DNA of 64,000 nucleotides. Source: an uncultured Roseateles sp. GTDB taxonomy: Bacteria; Pseudomonadota; Gammaproteobacteria; Burkholderiales; Burkholderiaceae_C. A program made the translations under genes and the position numbers. Each line of letters starts with the position of its first letter. Within the stretch, counting starts at the first letter, position 1. Location: the NCBI RefSeq assembly GCF_913777145.1, contig NZ_CAJYPS010000023.1, forward strand, positions 286,912 to 350,911. The letters are read 5' to 3'. Below the pieces are notes generated by a model that had not been told where the DNA came from, ran no database searches, and was given only the letters and a program-made list of their open reading frames with translations. This document shows, one piece after another, positions 7,837-16,586 of the stretch.

Positions 7837-9144
7837 TTGAACACCCTGGAGCAACTGCGCAACGGCACGCTGCAAGGCGCGCAACGCCTGACCCTGAGCG
7901 CCGACCTGCGCGAATTCCCGCCCGAGATCTACACGCTGGCCGACACGCTGGAGATCCTGGACCTCGGCGGCAATGAACTCGCCGAACTGCCTGCCGACCT
8001 GCCACGCCTGCACCGGCTGCGCATCCTGTTTTGCTCCGGCAACCGCTTCACGCGGCTGCCCGAGGTGCTGGGCCGCTGCGAGCAGCTGGAGATGGTGGGC
8101 TTCAAGGGCAACCAGATCCGCGAACTGCCGGCCCAGGCGCTGCCGCCCCGGCTGCGCTGGCTGATCCTGACCGACAACCAGCTGGAGGCCCTGCCCGATG
8201 AGCTGGGCCGCTGCAGCCGGCTGGAGAAGCTGGCGCTGGCCGGCAACCGGCTGCGCGAGCTGCCCGCCAGCCTCGCGCAATGCCGGCAGCTGGCGCTGAT
8301 ACGCCTGGCGGCCAACCAGCTGCAGACGCTGCCCGACGCGCTGTTCGAGCTGCCCCGGCTGGCCTGGCTGGCCGTGGGCGGCAACCCCTTCAGCCTGGCC
8401 CACGAGCAGCGCGTGGGCGAGCACACGCCGCTGCCCACGGCGGACTGGGCCGCGCTGACGCTGGAGCGGCTGCTGGGCCAGGGCGCGTCCGGCCAGATCC
8501 ACGCGGTGCGGCGGGCCGACGGCCAGGCCGCCGCGCTCAAGCTGTTCAAGGGCGAGCTGACCAGCGACGGCCTGCCCGGCAGCGAGCTGGCAGCGTGGAT
8601 GCAGGCTGGCCAGCACCCGCAGCTGATCTCGGTCCAGGCGCGGCTCAGCGGCCACCCCCAAGGCAGCGAGGGCCTGCTGATGCCCCGGGTGCCCGACACC
8701 TGGCGCACGCTGGCCGCACCGCCCAGCTTCGACAGCTGCTCCCGTGACGTCTACCCGGCCGACCTGCGCCTGAGCGCGCCCGTGGCACGGGGCATCGCGC
8801 GCTGCATCGCGGCGGCGCTGGCCCACCTTCATGCGCAGGGCGTGGCTCATGGCGACCTCTACGGCCACAACATCCTGCACGACGGCCAGGGTCAGGCCCT
8901 GCTGGGCGACTTCGGCGCCGCCACGCTGCTGCAGGCGCTGCCCACGCCCCAGGCGGCGGCGCTGCAGCAGGTGGACCTGCGGGCCATGGGCTGGCTGCTG
9001 CAGGAGCTGATCGCCCACAGCGAACCCGACCCGCAGCACGGTGCCGCGCTGGCACACTGGCGCGATGCCTGCCTGGCCGAACGGCCCGGCGAGCGCCCCG
9101 GTGCGCAGCAGCTGGCCGACGCGCTGGCTGCGCCGAGCCGCTGA
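7837..9144 (+). CDS. Leucine-rich-repeat protein fused to a protein kinase domain
   Basis: The first ~190 residues form about seven bacterial leucine-rich repeats (LEILDLGGNELAELPADL, LRWLILTDNQLEALPDEL and others). The rest is a protein-kinase-like domain: a Gly-rich loop (GQGASGQIHAV), the Lys strand (AAALKLFKGE), a catalytic loop HGDLYGHNIL in place of HRDxxxxN, and the metal-binding GDFGAA. All key catalytic positions are kept, but it is a non-RD, HGD-type kinase. TTG 7837 is preferred because homologues begin near NTLEQLR; GTG 7720 would add 39 low-complexity residues and has an AAAGG upstream. Stops of this gene and mdcH are three bases apart. Function is probably cytoplasmic signalling; substrates are unknown. 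Confidence 0.85.
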   Translation: MNTLEQLRNGTLQGAQRLTLSADLREFPPEIYTLADTLEILDLGGNELAELPADLPRLHRLRILFCSGNRFTRLPEVLGRCEQLEMVGFKGNQIRELPAQALPPRLRWLILTDNQLEALPDELGRCSRLEKLALAGNRLRELPASLAQCRQLALIRLAANQLQTLPDALFELPRLAWLAVGGNPFSLAHEQRVGEHTPLPTADWAALTLERLLGQGASGQIHAVRRADGQAAALKLFKGELTSDGLPGSELAAWMQAGQHPQLISVQARLSGHPQGSEGLLMPRVPDTWRTLAAPPSFDSCSRDVYPADLRLSAPVARGIARCIAAALAHLHAQGVAHGDLYGHNILHDGQGQALLGDFGAATLLQALPTPQAAALQQVDLRAMGWLLQELIAHSEPDPQHGAALAHWRDACLAERPGERPGAQQLADALAAPSR

Positions 9145-9147
9145 GGT

Positions 9148-10068
9148 TCAGCGCGACGCCAGCCGCGCGGCCACCCAGGCCGCCACGCCCTCGGGCGAGC
9201 CGAACTCGTCCACAGAGCGCACGGGGATCTGCGGATGACGCCGTGCCCACAGGCGCGCCAGCGTCTGGCCCGGCCCCACCTCCAGCACCGCACGCACGCC
9301 ACGCTCGGCCAGCGCGTCCATGCAGCGCGGCCAGACGATGGGCTGCGCGATCTGGCGCACCAGCGCTTCGCGCGCCCCATCGGCCGTGAACACAGGCTCG
9401 GCCTCGGCATTCGAGATCAGGCCCAGGCGCGGCCGGCCCAGGGTCAGGTCCTGCAGCGCGGTCCGCCAGACCGGTTGGGCCGGCTGCATCCAGGCGGTGT
9501 GCGAGGCCACCGGTGCGGCAATCGGCGTGCAACGCAGGCCCTGGGCCTCGCCCTGCGCCTGGGCTGTGGCCAGCGATGCGCGGGGCCCACCCAGCAGCAG
9601 CTGGTCGGCCTCCAGCAGGATGGCGGGCGCCAGACCCCGGGTGGAGCCCCAGGCGATCAGTTCGTCCAGTGGCCGCCCCTGCACGGCCAGCAGGCCCAGC
9701 GGCTCGGCACAGGCCGCGGCCATCGCGGCCGCACGCCGGGCGGCCAGGTCGAGCACCTGCCCGGGCGGCAACACGCCCGCCACGCAGAACGCCGCCAGCT
9801 CCCCCACGCTGTAGCCCAGCAGCGCGGCCGGGGCCGGCAGCAGCGGCTGCAGCGCCGCCCAGGCCGCCAGCGACACGCCGCTCACCAACACCTGGCCTAC
9901 CTCAACACTGGCGGCCCAGTCGGCGTCGGCCAAGCGTGCGCGCCAGTCCGCCCCCAGGCGCTGGGCCAGCTCGGCCAGCCAGCGTTGGGCTGCGGGCGCG
10001 GCCTCCAGCCAGGGCAGCAGGCCTTCATGCTGCGTGCCCTGGCCCGGGAACAGCAGGCCCAGGCTCAT
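9148..10068 (-). CDS. mdcH: Malonate decarboxylase epsilon subunit, malonyl-CoA:ACP transacylase (MdcH)
   Basis: A 306-residue FabD-like acyltransferase that loads malonyl groups onto the MdcC carrier protein to prime the decarboxylase. Visible signatures are FPGQGTQ (residues 7-13), the nucleophile elbow GYSVG (85-89, Ser87), the catalytic-histidine segment ASHTAWM (His190) and EVGPGQTL near the end. ATG 10068 overlaps the mdcB stop by four bases (ATGA). It is the last gene of the leftward dctPQM-mdc operon and ends three bases from the convergent kinase gene. Confidence 0.95.
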   Translation of the reverse strand: MSLGLLFPGQGTQHEGLLPWLEAAPAAQRWLAELAQRLGADWRARLADADWAASVEVGQVLVSGVSLAAWAALQPLLPAPAALLGYSVGELAAFCVAGVLPPGQVLDLAARRAAAMAAACAEPLGLLAVQGRPLDELIAWGSTRGLAPAILLEADQLLLGGPRASLATAQAQGEAQGLRCTPIAAPVASHTAWMQPAQPVWRTALQDLTLGRPRLGLISNAEAEPVFTADGAREALVRQIAQPIVWPRCMDALAERGVRAVLEVGPGQTLARLWARRHPQIPVRSVDEFGSPEGVAAWVAARLASR

Positions 10069-10922
10069 GCGCAGACCCGTTGCAGCCAGCAGGCGGCGGC
10101 CAGCAGATCGGCCGAGCCGCCGGGCGACCACCAGCGCGCGACCCAGGCGCGGTGCAGTGCCCGCGCCTGCATCAGCGCGTCCGGCCGGCCCGCACCACCG
10201 GCGGCCAGAAAGGCGGCCGCCTGGGCCTGCACCGTGCGCAGCGCCTGCAGGCCGCCGCGGTGCACGAGGTTGGTGTCGTCCAGCGCCGCCATCGCGGCGA
10301 ACAGCGCCTGCAGCCGCGCGCGCTCCCAGCCCCAGCCCATCGCCAGCGCCTGGCGCAGCGCCGGAAACACCGCGTCGAACAGCACCGGCATGCCGGCCGC
10401 CGCCTCCTCGTTGGCGCCTCGCAGGCCATGGCGCTGCACAGCGGCCACGCCATGCGAGGCCGGCAGCAGGCGCGCCCGCTGGCCCAGCGCCCGGCCCCAG
10501 CGGACCTGCAGCTCGGTGCGCAGCGCCTCGGGCGTCAAGACCTGGCCCCTTGCCTGCAAGGCCCCGCCGGCCGCGCACAGCAGGCCCAGCGCGAACACCG
10601 CGCCGCGATGCGTGTTGACACCGCCGGTGGCCGCCAGCATGCGGCGCTCGGCCGCCAGGCCCGCGGCCTGCAGTGCAGTGAACGGCGCCTGCTGCGCCCC
10701 CAGTGCGGCGATCTGCGGAAAGTAGTGGCGCAACGCCCGCAGGCTGCGCATGAAGGTCTGGGCGTCCATGTCCGCGTGGCTGCCGCTGTCCTCGAAGGAC
10801 ACCAGGCCGGGCTTGGGCGCCAGCGAGAGCTCGTCGAACAGCGCACGCACCGCGTCGCGGCCCAGGCCGCGGGCGTCTGCCGCCCATGGCGCTTCACGAA
10901 GCAGGCGTTCAGGCACGCACAC
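10065..10922 (-). CDS. mdcB: Triphosphoribosyl-dephospho-CoA synthase (MdcB)
   Basis: A 285-residue CitG/MdcB-family enzyme that makes the precursor of the MdcC prosthetic group, 2'-(5''-triphosphoribosyl)-3'-dephospho-CoA, from ATP and dephospho-CoA. Family features are APKPGLVS near residue 37, SGSHADMDAQTF, TGGVNTHRGAVFALGLL and the late MAALDDTNLVHRGG block. The start is GTG 10922, which overlaps the end of mdcG by 14 bases, suggesting translational coupling. It sits between mdcG, which uses its product, and mdcH. Confidence 0.95.
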   Translation of the reverse strand: MCVPERLLREAPWAADARGLGRDAVRALFDELSLAPKPGLVSFEDSGSHADMDAQTFMRSLRALRHYFPQIAALGAQQAPFTALQAAGLAAERRMLAATGGVNTHRGAVFALGLLCAAGGALQARGQVLTPEALRTELQVRWGRALGQRARLLPASHGVAAVQRHGLRGANEEAAAGMPVLFDAVFPALRQALAMGWGWERARLQALFAAMAALDDTNLVHRGGLQALRTVQAQAAAFLAAGGAGRPDALMQARALHRAWVARWWSPGGSADLLAAACWLQRVCA

Positions 10923-11610
10923 GCTCCGCAGGCAGTGGCAAGGCCTCCACTCCGGGCCACTCGCGCAGCAGCTCCACGCTGTGCAGCCGCTTCACCAGCA
11001 GGTCGCGCACCTGCCCCTCGCGCCAGGCCTGCCACTCCCGCCAGGCCACGGCCGCGCCATCGGGCCAGATCAGCTCGCCGTCCAGGCGCGGCAGGCCCGC
11101 GTCGGCCCGCTGCAGCAGGGCCACCAGCGCGTCGGCCTGAGCCACGTGCTGGACCGGCAGGTAGAGGTCCAGGTCGGAGCCGGGCCGACGGTGCGGCTGC
11201 CCGGTGAGCAACTCCCAGCCATGGCTGCCGTAGACCCGTGCTGGCACATCCAGCCCAGCCAGCCCGTCCAGCAGTTGGCGCCATGCCGGCCGCTGCGATG
11301 CGCTCAGCAGGGGCAAGACCTGGTCCGCCCGCGGGAACTCAGCAAAGAACAGCAGCTCGCTCCAGGCCGCCACCACCGGCCAGCGGCGTGGACCAGCACC
11401 GGGTGGCGTGGTCAGGCCCAGGTGCAGCTGACCCGGGTCGTTGGCCGCCGGCTGCGCGCAGGGCTGGCGGCTCACCACCAGCGGCCAGCCCGCCCCGGCC
11501 CAGCGCCGCAGCACCGCCTGCCGCTCGGCATCGCCCGCCGCTTCGGCGATCAGGCGCTGCCAGCCCGCCTCACGCAGAAAGACCAGCTGGTGGCGATGGA
11601 CGACGCTCAT
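10909..11610 (-). CDS. mdcG: Phosphoribosyl-dephospho-CoA transferase, holo-ACP synthase (MdcG)
   Basis: A 233-residue nucleotidyltransferase-fold protein that attaches the prosthetic group to the serine of apo-MdcC. The polymerase-beta-like active site is visible as GSHGWELLTG (from residue 128) followed by GSDLDL (144-149), whose two aspartates bind metal. Length and gene position match MdcG of known malonate decarboxylase clusters. It follows mdcE by five bases and overlaps mdcB by 14 bases. Confidence 0.95.
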   Translation of the reverse strand: MSVVHRHQLVFLREAGWQRLIAEAAGDAERQAVLRRWAGAGWPLVVSRQPCAQPAANDPGQLHLGLTTPPGAGPRRWPVVAAWSELLFFAEFPRADQVLPLLSASQRPAWRQLLDGLAGLDVPARVYGSHGWELLTGQPHRRPGSDLDLYLPVQHVAQADALVALLQRADAGLPRLDGELIWPDGAAVAWREWQAWREGQVRDLLVKRLHSVELLREWPGVEALPLPAERVRA

Positions 11611-11615
11611 CGCAT

Positions 11616-12317
11616 TCAGGCCGCGGCCAGCACCTGCGCAATCACCGACGCGGCCAGCCGCCGCCCGCCGCGCTGCGCGCCCAGCTCGGCCCGGCGGTCC
11701 GAGGTGTCGGCAGGCGCCAGCGCGGCGCGCAGCTGGGCGGCCAGATCGCCGCCCCAGAGCGACTGGATGCCGCCCATGGCCACGTAGTTCTCGACGCCGG
11801 GCGCGAACACCGGGTTGCTGCGCGACAGCTCGGTCAGGCGCTCCTCGGGGATCTTGGTGACGCGGGCCATGGCCGGCAAGCGCATCACGCGGATCTGCGC
11901 CTCGGGCAGTGCATGGCAGGCATCGGCCATCAGGCCGGTAGCCAGGAAGCCACCGGACAGCGCCTGGTCGTAGACCAGCGCCACCACCCGGTGACCGCGC
12001 CGGCGCGCCAGCTCCACGCAGGCGGCCAGATGGGCCATCGCGCGGTTGATGCCCTGCAGCTCGTCATGGCGGCGCAGTTGCTGGCCCTGGGTGTCGACCA
12101 GCAGCAGCAGCGGGCAGCCCGGGTGCTGCGCGATCAGGTCCAGCACCGCGCGGGCCTGGCGCAGCGCCAGGTCCACGCCTATGGGCGCGTGGTCCACGGT
12201 GCCCAGCACCAACAGCGGCCGGCCGTCAAAGTTCACCAGGCCTTGCAGCAGCTCGCGCTCAGGCGCCAGCCCATGGCCGGGGCCGAACAGCTGCAGTGTC
12301 AGGTCTTGCCAGTTCAT
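11616..12317 (-). CDS. mdcE: Malonate decarboxylase gamma subunit (MdcE)
   Basis: A 233-residue crotonase-fold carboxyltransferase subunit. With MdcD it forms the malonyl-S-ACP decarboxylase that releases CO2 and regenerates acetyl-S-ACP. Typical segments are LVNFDGRPLLVLGTVDHAPIG, the LLLLVDTQGQQL stretch, and VYDQALSGGFLATGLMADACHALP. ATG 12317 is chosen because it overlaps the mdcD stop as ATGA; a longer upstream frame has no family support. Together with mdcD it represents the beta/gamma carboxyltransferase pair. Confidence 0.95.
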   Translation of the reverse strand: MNWQDLTLQLFGPGHGLAPERELLQGLVNFDGRPLLVLGTVDHAPIGVDLALRQARAVLDLIAQHPGCPLLLLVDTQGQQLRRHDELQGINRAMAHLAACVELARRRGHRVVALVYDQALSGGFLATGLMADACHALPEAQIRVMRLPAMARVTKIPEERLTELSRSNPVFAPGVENYVAMGGIQSLWGGDLAAQLRAALAPADTSDRRAELGAQRGGRRLAASVIAQVLAAA

Positions 12318-13201
12318 GGGGTACTCCCGGCAGACGCCAGTTCGCGCAGCTCGGCCACGCTCAGTTCGGGCACGGCGGCCGGCACGGCAATGCCCAGGCG
12401 GGCCCACCAATCGAGGGCATCGCTGCCCGAAGGCAGCGCATCCCAGCGCGCGCGCAGCGCCGCGTGTTCCTGCTCCAGCGCGGCCAGATCCAGCGCGCGT
12501 GGCCGGTCCAGCAGCGCGATCGCGGCGGCGCGAAACGCCTCCACCTCATCCTCCACCAGCACATCGGCATCACCGATCAGATAGCGATGCTTGCCGCCGG
12601 TGGTGCGCCACACCAGCGCCCGGTCGCGCGAGTCGAACTCCTCCACGCCGTGCGAGGCTTCGATGACCTCGGGGCCGCTCATCGCCAGCCGCCCCATGTC
12701 GCTGATGACCACACGGTCCGCGCAGCGCGCCACCAGGCCCATGCCGCCGAAGCAGCCGTTGGCGCTGCCTATCAGCACGATGACCGGGAGGCCCGCCGCG
12801 CGCACGTCGAACGCCGCGCGCATCAGTTCGGACACGCCGATCAGCCCGGCATTGGCCTCGTGCAGTCGCACGCCGCCGGAGTCGGCCAGCAGCAGCACCG
12901 CGTCGGGCCGGTCGCGCAGCGCGCGGCGCAGCAGGCCCACCAGCTTGGCGCCATGCACCTCGCCAACGCCACCGCCCATGAAGGCGCCCTCCTGCGCGCC
13001 GACGAACACCGCTCGGCCGCCCAGCGTCGCGCGGCCGACCACCACGCCGTCGTCGAAGCTGCCGGGCACGCCCAGTTGCTGCAGATGCGGGCTCATCACG
13101 CGGGCCGCGGGCGGCAGCCATTCGTGGAAGCTGCCCGCGTCCAGCAGCGCGTTCAGCCGCTCGCGGGCGCTGCATTCCATGTAGCTCAGCGCGGCGCTCA
13201 T
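12314..13201 (-). CDS. mdcD: Malonate decarboxylase beta subunit (MdcD)
   Basis: A 295-residue acyl-CoA-carboxylase beta-type subunit that decarboxylates malonyl-S-ACP together with MdcE. Conserved blocks are SARERLNALLDAGSF near the start, GAFMGGGVGEVHGAK, LLADSGGVRLHEANAG and GSANGCFGGMGLVARCADR, which form oxyanion-type glycine-rich loops. ATG 13201 overlaps the mdcC stop (ATGA), and its stop overlaps the mdcE start in the same way, so mdcC, mdcD and mdcE are translationally coupled in the order expected for a stoichiometric complex. Confidence 0.96.
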   Translation of the reverse strand: MSAALSYMECSARERLNALLDAGSFHEWLPPAARVMSPHLQQLGVPGSFDDGVVVGRATLGGRAVFVGAQEGAFMGGGVGEVHGAKLVGLLRRALRDRPDAVLLLADSGGVRLHEANAGLIGVSELMRAAFDVRAAGLPVIVLIGSANGCFGGMGLVARCADRVVISDMGRLAMSGPEVIEASHGVEEFDSRDRALVWRTTGGKHRYLIGDADVLVEDEVEAFRAAAIALLDRPRALDLAALEQEHAALRARWDALPSGSDALDWWARLGIAVPAAVPELSVAELRELASAGSTP

Positions 13202-13527
13202 GCGGGCCTCCGCTGGTCGCGCCACTCGGCCACCGCCTGCTCCAGGCGCAGGCTCACCACCGCCGGCGTGGCGCCCATGTCGTGCAGGCTCAGGCGCACG
13301 CCGGCCAGGCCGTGGCGGCGCTGGAAGTCGCCCAGCACCGCCTGCCAGATCGGGCCGAAGCCGCGCGCCGAGGTCTGCACCTGCACCGCACAGCGCCCGC
13401 CCTCGGCGGGCTCCAGCAGCACCTCCAGATTGCCCGAGCCCACCACGCCCACCAACACAGGCGCGAAGGCCCCGGCCGGCGTACCGCCGTCGAAGTCGTA
13501 GTTCAGTGTTTCCAGACCGACATCCAT
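13198..13527 (-). CDS. mdcC: Malonate decarboxylase acyl carrier protein, delta subunit (MdcC)
   Basis: A 109-residue acyl carrier protein of the malonate decarboxylase. The prosthetic-group serine is probably Ser31 in GVVGSGNLEVLLEP, the motif that binds the phosphoribosyl-dephospho-CoA arm in this family. ATG 13527 is preceded by GAGGAGGC, a strong ribosome-binding site, while a longer frame to 13587 would run into mdcA. It follows mdcA by ten bases and overlaps mdcD by four. Confidence 0.95.
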   Translation of the reverse strand: MDVGLETLNYDFDGGTPAGAFAPVLVGVVGSGNLEVLLEPAEGGRCAVQVQTSARGFGPIWQAVLGDFQRRHGLAGVRLSLHDMGATPAVVSLRLEQAVAEWRDQRRPA

Positions 13528-13537
13528 CGCGGCCTCC

Positions 13538-15208
13538 TCACCAGTTGCGGAAGCGGCTGGGCGGCCGGTACAGGCCGCCGGAAGCACGCACCAGGTCGCG
13601 CATGGAGCGCGCGGCCAGCAGATTGCGGGTGGCGTCGCGGGCGTCTATGCCCAGATCAGCCGGCCGGCGGATCACGCCGCGGTCCCGCAGGTTCTCCACC
13701 AGGCGCTGGTCGCGCGCCAGGCCCACCGCGGTGTAGCCGGCCACGCCGCGTATCGCCTGCTCGCGCTCCTCGTCGGTGCGGCACAGCAGCAGGTTGGCCA
13801 GACCCTCTTCGGTCAGCACATGCGTCACGTCCTCGCCGTAGATCATGATGGGCGGCAGCTCCATGCCGGCCTGCTCGGCCAGCGTCCAGGCATCCAGCCG
13901 CTCCACAAAGGCCGGCTGCATGTGCTCGCGGAAGGTCTCCACCATCTGCACCACCAGCTTCTGGCCACGCGGCGCGCCACGCGCGCCGGTGAGGCCCGCG
14001 CGGGCCTGCTGTCCGGCCTTGAGCCAGGCCGGACTCACATGGCGGCGGCCGCGCGCGTCGGCGCCCATATTGGGCGCGCCGCCGAAGCCGGCGATGCGGC
14101 CCAGCGTCGCGGTGGAGCTGTTGCCGTCCAGGTCCATCTGCAGCGTGGAGCCTATGAAGAGGTCGCAGGCGTAATGGCCCGCGGCCTGGCAGAAGGCGCG
14201 GTTGCTGCGCAGCGAGCCGTCGGGCCCGGTGAAGAAGAGATCGGAGCGGGCGCGGATGTAGTCCTCCATGCCCAGCTCAGAGCCGAAGGAATGGATGGAC
14301 TGCACCCAGCCGGCCTCTATGGCCGGGATCAGCGCCGGGTGCGGGTTCAGCGCCCAGTGCTGGCAGATCTTGCCCTTGAGGCCCAGCGACTCGGCATAGG
14401 TGGGCAGCAGCAGCTCGATGGCCGCGGTGTCGAAGCCTATGCCGTGGTTGAGGCGCTGCACGCCGTACTCGGCGTAGATGCCCTTGATGGCCATCATGGC
14501 CATCAGCACCTGCACCTCGCTGATCTGCGCAGGGTCGCGGGTGAACAGCGGTTCGATGACATTGGGCTTGTCGGCCAGCACGACAAAGTCCACCCAGCCG
14601 GCCGGCACATCCACACGCGGCACGCGGTCCACGATCTCGTTGACCTGGGCGATGACGAGGCCGCCGCTGAAAGCCGTGGCCTCGACGATGGCCGGCGTGT
14701 CCTCGGTGTTGGGGCCGGTGAAGAGATTGCCCTCGGCATCGGCCGACTGCGCGGCGATCAGCGACACCTGCGGGGTCAGGTCCACGAAGTAGCGGCTGAA
14801 CAGCTCCAGATAGGTGTGGATGGCGCCGATCTGCAGCCGCCCCTTGGACACCAGGCCGGCCAGGCGCTGGGCCTGGGGGCCGGCGAAGGAGAAGTCCAGC
14901 CGGCTCGCGATGCCGCGCTCGAACACGTCCAGATGCTCGGGCAGCGCCAGCACCGACTGCACCAGGTGCAGGTCATGCACACGGGCCGGGTCCACCTGCG
15001 TGAGCGCGCGGGCCAGGCAGTCGGCCTGCTTCTGGTTGTCGCCCTCCAGGCAGACCCGGTCGCCGGGCTCCAGCAGCGCTTCCAGCAGATCCACCGCGCG
15101 CTCTGCGCCCAGCTGGCGCGGCAGGCCGGCCGCCGCGGCCCGCGCCAGCCGCGCGCTGCGGCGCCGGGCCCGCTGCTGCCAGCGGTCGGGAGAAGACGGC
15201 TCGCTCAT
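13538..15208 (-). CDS. mdcA: Malonate decarboxylase alpha subunit, acetyl-S-ACP:malonate ACP transferase (MdcA)
   Basis: A 556-residue CoA-transferase-family protein that swaps malonate for acetate on the carrier protein, the first step of the catalytic cycle. It shows the expected full length, CLEGDNQKQADCLARAL near residue 54, AEGNLFTGPNTEDTPAIVEATAF, FGSELGMEDYIRARSD, and the late GYTAVGLARDQRLVENLRDRGVI and PSRFRNW end. It begins 13 bases after dctM, linking enzyme and transporter in one operon, and is followed by mdcC. Confidence 0.97.
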   Translation of the reverse strand: MSEPSSPDRWQQRARRRSARLARAAAAGLPRQLGAERAVDLLEALLEPGDRVCLEGDNQKQADCLARALTQVDPARVHDLHLVQSVLALPEHLDVFERGIASRLDFSFAGPQAQRLAGLVSKGRLQIGAIHTYLELFSRYFVDLTPQVSLIAAQSADAEGNLFTGPNTEDTPAIVEATAFSGGLVIAQVNEIVDRVPRVDVPAGWVDFVVLADKPNVIEPLFTRDPAQISEVQVLMAMMAIKGIYAEYGVQRLNHGIGFDTAAIELLLPTYAESLGLKGKICQHWALNPHPALIPAIEAGWVQSIHSFGSELGMEDYIRARSDLFFTGPDGSLRSNRAFCQAAGHYACDLFIGSTLQMDLDGNSSTATLGRIAGFGGAPNMGADARGRRHVSPAWLKAGQQARAGLTGARGAPRGQKLVVQMVETFREHMQPAFVERLDAWTLAEQAGMELPPIMIYGEDVTHVLTEEGLANLLLCRTDEEREQAIRGVAGYTAVGLARDQRLVENLRDRGVIRRPADLGIDARDATRNLLAARSMRDLVRASGGLYRPPSRFRNW

Positions 15209-15221
15209 GCCCGCGCCTCCC

Positions 15222-16586
15222 TCAGTGGCCCGTGCCGGGCAGCGCGCCCATGATGGCGTCGGGCAGGCCGGTCGCGATGCCGGGGAACACGCAGATCAGC
15301 AGCACCGCCAGGAACATCATGCCGACGAAGGGCATGACCCCCCAGATGATGTCGCGCAGCGGGATGTCGGGCGCGATGTTCTTGATGACGAAGATGTTCA
15401 GGCCCACCGGCGGGTGGATGAGGCCGGTCTCCATCACGATGGTCATCAGCACCCCGAACCAGATCAGGTCGAAGCCCGCGGCCTTCAGCGGCGGCAGGAT
15501 GATGGGCGCCAGCATCAGGATGATGCTGACCGGCGGCAGGAAGAAGCCCAGCACGATGACCAGCAGCAGCACCATGGCCAGCAGCAGCCACTTGGACAGC
15601 TGCATGCCCACGATCCAGTTGGCCGCCTCCTGGCTGATGTGCAGATAGCTCATCACGTAGGAGAACAGCAGCGACATGCCGATGATGAACATCAGCATGG
15701 TGGACTCCTTCAGCGTGGCGGTGAGTATGGGCGCCACGTCGCGCGGCCGCCAGACGCGGTAGACGATGGCGATCAGCACCAGCGCCAGCACCGCGCCCAG
15801 GCCGGCGGTCTCGGACGGCGTCGCGAAGCCGCCGTACAGCGCCACCATCACGCCGATCAGCAGCACCACGAAGGGCAGCACCCGCGGCAGCATCTCGACC
15901 TTCTCGCGCAGCGTGAACTGGTCGTGGTTGAGCAACGCCGACGGCACGCCACGCGCGGTGTAGGCCGCCTGGGCCCGGCGGTACTCGCGCCGGTAATTGA
16001 TGACCGCCCACAACGCGAACAGGCCCACCAGCAGCACGCCCGGGCCTATACCGGCCAGGAACAGCCGGCCCAGCGACTGCTCGGCCGCCACCGCGTACAG
16101 GATCATGGTGATGGACGGCGGCAGCAGGATGCCCAGCGTGCCGCCCGCGGCGATGATGCCGGCCGCAAAGCCCGGCGAGTAGCCGCGCTTGCGCATCTCC
16201 GGAATGCCCGAGGAGCCGATGGCCGAGCAGGTGGCCGGGCTGGAGCCCGCCATCGCCGCGAACAGCGCGCAGGCGAACACATTGGCGATGCCCAGGCCGC
16301 CGGGCAGCTTGTTCAGCCACACATGGATGGCGGCGTACAAGTCCTGCCCCGCACGGGATCGGCCGATGGCCGCGCCCTTGAGGATGAAGAGCGGAATCGA
16401 CAGCAGCGTGATGCTGGCCATCTCCTCGTAGACGTTCTGCGTAACCGTGTCCAGCGCAGACGCCGGCATGAAGCCATACATGAAGATCAGCGCGACGCTG
16501 CCCAGCGCGAACGCGATGGGCGCGCCCGAGAACATGATGATCAGCGTCACGACGCCGAACAGCAGACCCAATGCCAGCATGCTCAT
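15222..16586 (-). CDS. dctM: TRAP transporter large permease (DctM family), probably for malonate
   Basis: This 454-residue, very hydrophobic protein is the ion-coupled permease of a TRAP transporter. Family marks include FSGAPIAFALG, IPLFILKGAAIGRS, an AAMAGSSPATCSAIGS block, GGTLGILLPPSITMILYAV and GLIHPPVGLNIFVI. An unusually long cytoplasmic loop lies in the middle (RREYRRAQAAYTARG). ATG 16586 overlaps the dctQ stop (ATGA). The operon with mdcA-H implies that malonate is the substrate, as for the MatPQM TRAP system of Sinorhizobium; this is inference. Confidence 0.93.
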   Translation of the reverse strand: MSMLALGLLFGVVTLIIMFSGAPIAFALGSVALIFMYGFMPASALDTVTQNVYEEMASITLLSIPLFILKGAAIGRSRAGQDLYAAIHVWLNKLPGGLGIANVFACALFAAMAGSSPATCSAIGSSGIPEMRKRGYSPGFAAGIIAAGGTLGILLPPSITMILYAVAAEQSLGRLFLAGIGPGVLLVGLFALWAVINYRREYRRAQAAYTARGVPSALLNHDQFTLREKVEMLPRVLPFVVLLIGVMVALYGGFATPSETAGLGAVLALVLIAIVYRVWRPRDVAPILTATLKESTMLMFIIGMSLLFSYVMSYLHISQEAANWIVGMQLSKWLLLAMVLLLVIVLGFFLPPVSIILMLAPIILPPLKAAGFDLIWFGVLMTIVMETGLIHPPVGLNIFVIKNIAPDIPLRDIIWGVMPFVGMMFLAVLLICVFPGIATGLPDAIMGALPGTGH

